A stretch of 39,367 nt of DNA. Origin: Fidelibacterota bacterium (lineage in GTDB: Bacteria > Marinisomatota > Marinisomatia > Marinisomatales > TCS55). Positions 38,103-39,367 of this stretch are shown in pieces. How positions within the stretch are numbered: position 1 is the first letter of the stretch; each line of letters begins with the position of its first letter. The stretch is from NCBI GenBank assembly GCA_004124535.1, contig SCKQ01000018.1:1-39367 (forward strand), in the 5' to 3' direction. Both the position numbers and the translations under genes were made by a program. The notes under the pieces were generated by a model. It was not told the DNA's origin and did no database searches. It saw only the letters and a list, made by a program, of their open reading frames with translations.

Positions 38103-38471
38103 TTATTTAATTAAGGTCCGAAATCAGTTGTAGGTGTCCGGACACTTCCATTTTTACTGCGCTGGAGATCTTAGCGGGTGTACCAGCCAATGCCAAAGAT
38201 GTGATGATGGGAATCAGGACAAACCTTTTGCACATGGTCGTATTAAATCAATAACAAAATATTTATCTGACTAAAAACGTATGTATGTTATTTTAAGGGA
38301 AACTTCGATAAGAAAGCATCTGATGGGATTTAAACATTTCTTTCTACCATTTCTTTTTTGGTTTTGGGTGATATTCTGCTTACATCATAAAGGTATCATA
38401 CAATATTATTTTAAGCAATTTAATTTGCATAACTTTTGCGCAAGAATTTTCAAAATCTACCCAAGTTTTTG
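38103..38471. other. Divergent intergenic region
   Basis: This 369-bp stretch separates the minus-strand ASPIC gene from the plus-strand DacB gene. Its left part holds a possible 42-codon minus-strand gene and a perfect 12-bp palindrome, GTGTCCGGACAC (38134–38145). The right part (38236–38471) is AT-rich and should carry the divergent promoters, but I see no convincing -35/-10 pair. A plus-strand frame ending in TGATG at the DacB start looks like chance. Confidence 0.5.
38107..38235 (-). CDS. Possible small secreted peptide (42 residues)
   Basis: An ATG at 38233–38235 opens a 42-codon frame (MCKRFVLIPIITSLALAG, then a short polar tail ending SDLN) that stops at 38107, 4 bases before the ASPIC lipoprotein start. 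The first 22 residues have the form of a signal peptide (basic, hydrophobic, small residues). The mature part would be only about 20 residues. There is no clear ribosome binding site and no family is recognised. It could be a true small protein, a leader that couples translation of the next gene (which also lacks a ribosome binding site), the decayed start of a longer gene, or chance. A 12-bp palindrome lies inside it. Confidence 0.3.
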   Translation of the reverse strand: MCKRFVLIPIITSLALAGTPAKISSAVKMEVSGHLQLISDLN

Positions 38472-39367
38472 ATGTTAATAACTAAAAAGCCAACTGAAAA
38501 AAACGTACGTATTTGGTACCGTTTATTAATTTTGATTTTTCTTTTCAGCTGCAGCAAGGCGCCTACTTTAGTCCATGTTAAGGGCCATAAAAAGGTACTA
38601 GATAATATTACAACAATTATCCAGGAATCTGGACTACAGACCAATTTGGGAATTAAGGTCTTAGAACTTGAATCTGATAAGACTATTTACGAGTGGAACT
38701 CCCAGGCACTATTCAATCCTGCCAGTAATAATAAGCTTTACACCTGTATTGCTGCGCTTGCAATACTTGATTCAAACCAAACTTTTTCTACATCTGTTTA
38801 CCAGGATACTACAGCCCTGTATTTGGTTGGTGGTGGAGATCCGCACCTTACACTTGAACAACTGGATACATTGGCCCGTACGATTAGCGATACAATGAAA
38901 CTGCATCTAGGACGTGACTACTGGTTTCAGAATAATCGCGTTCGTATGCGCACGATTGATCGCGCCAAAAAAATAAATTATCTGATATTGGATGATTCCA
39001 TATTGGATGATGTACCCCATGGCCCCGGCTGGATGTGGGATGAGGGCTCCTCGTGGTACGCAGCCCAGATCAGCGCCCTGTCAGTCAATGAAAATTGCGT
39101 CGACTTTTACGTCACACCTGGAATCATTGGACAGCCTGTTTTAATTCAAACAAATCCAGTTACAGATTTCATATCTATTACCAATCAATCAAAAACCGTA
39201 AATGATACAACCAACTTTAAGGAATTAAAAATAGAACGAGATTGGAAAAAACAAACCAATAGTTTCACCATTACAGGGAATGTAATGGACACCGCATCCA
39301 CGGATACCTTTCAGCGAAATGTTCATGACCCCACACTGTATAGCGGCACAGTTTTTGCTGAAATGTT
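38472..39367 (+). CDS. dacB: D-alanyl-D-alanine carboxypeptidase, PBP4/DacB family lipoprotein (3' end outside window)
   Basis: The frame is open from the ATG at 38472 to the window edge (298 codons), so the C-terminal part is missing. It starts with a lipoprotein signal peptide (LLILIFLFSC, lipidated C27). The catalytic SxxK motif is S85-N-N-K88 in NPASNNKLYT, followed by the family segment YLVGGGDPHLT (117–127), and the second-motif SxN is S204-V-N206 in SALSVNEN. The third motif (KTG) is expected beyond the edge. S13-family enzymes trim D-Ala from peptidoglycan stem peptides or cut cross-links. A lipid anchor is less usual than a soluble periplasmic form. It is divergent from the ASPIC gene. 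The start has no strong ribosome binding site, but the signal peptide fits. Confidence 0.9.
   Translation, partial: MLITKKPTEKNVRIWYRLLILIFLFSCSKAPTLVHVKGHKKVLDNITTIIQESGLQTNLGIKVLELESDKTIYEWNSQALFNPASNNKLYTCIAALAILDSNQTFSTSVYQDTTALYLVGGGDPHLTLEQLDTLARTISDTMKLHLGRDYWFQNNRVRMRTIDRAKKINYLILDDSILDDVPHGPGWMWDEGSSWYAAQISALSVNENCVDFYVTPGIIGQPVLIQTNPVTDFISITNQSKTVNDTTNFKELKIERDWKKQTNSFTITGNVMDTASTDTFQRNVHDPTLYSGTVFAEM

Noticed and set aside
38281..38472. A 63-codon hydrophobic plus-strand frame whose stop overlaps the DacB start as TGATG
   Set aside because: The overlap is suggestive of coupling, but the frame is AT-driven (Phe/Ile/Tyr-rich), has no ribosome binding site and no recognisable family.

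Overview
The window looks like a chromosomal segment of an uncultured or little-studied member of the FCB (Fibrobacterota–Chlorobiota–Bacteroidota) superphylum. Evidence: a bacterial 16S rRNA at the left edge, several secreted proteins ending in type IX secretion (T9SS) sorting domains (YPNPFNP-type motif, GIY/GMY-type end), a PorV/PorQ-family outer-membrane protein, TonB receptors with an N-terminal carboxypeptidase-regulatory-like domain, and GldA/F/G-like ABC genes. Several genes carry a clear GGAGG/AGGA ribosome binding site, which is uncommon in Bacteroidota proper. I favour Marinimicrobia (SAR406) or a neighbour such as Calditrichota; this is inference, and the 16S fragment would settle it.

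Layout, left to right. 1–996: 5' two thirds of a 16S rRNA gene on the minus strand, with a candidate promoter behind it. 1169–6600 (minus): an ABC exporter operon (ATPase, permease, GldG-like subunit, DUF4340 protein, exported MsrB) followed by a TPR envelope protein. 6774–11284 (minus): M20 peptidase, rhodanese lipoprotein, a decayed DUF302 gene, ROK sugar kinase and DASS dicarboxylate transporter. 11410–17089 (plus): lysA, a GH18 glycosidase with a T9SS tail, a NamZ-family exo-muramidase and a VanX-family D-Ala-D-Ala dipeptidase. Together these read as a cell-wall (murein) degradation and salvage locus. 17109–24216 (minus): TonB receptor, 1132-residue T9SS cargo and PorV-like protein in one tightly packed operon. 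24292–27993 (minus): a large FG-GAP T9SS protein with a probable carbohydrate-binding insert, closed by a perfect 13-bp hairpin terminator. 28198–34151 (minus): T9SS secreted protein, TonB receptor and TlpA-like lipoprotein. 34311–38102 (minus): a giant FG-GAP/ASPIC lipoprotein with a duplicated module, preceded by a possible 42-residue secreted peptide. 38472–end (plus): a lipoprotein D-Ala-D-Ala carboxypeptidase (PBP4/DacB family) cut by the window edge.

The most unusual points are: the adjacent GH18 and NamZ proteins share a 25-residue motif just after their signal peptides although their catalytic domains are unrelated; a TonB receptor, a T9SS cargo and its own PorV-like protein are nearly fused in one operon; and a strong hairpin sits 13 bases before a TonB receptor start codon. 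I saw no tRNA, CRISPR array, insertion sequence, phage gene or riboswitch.
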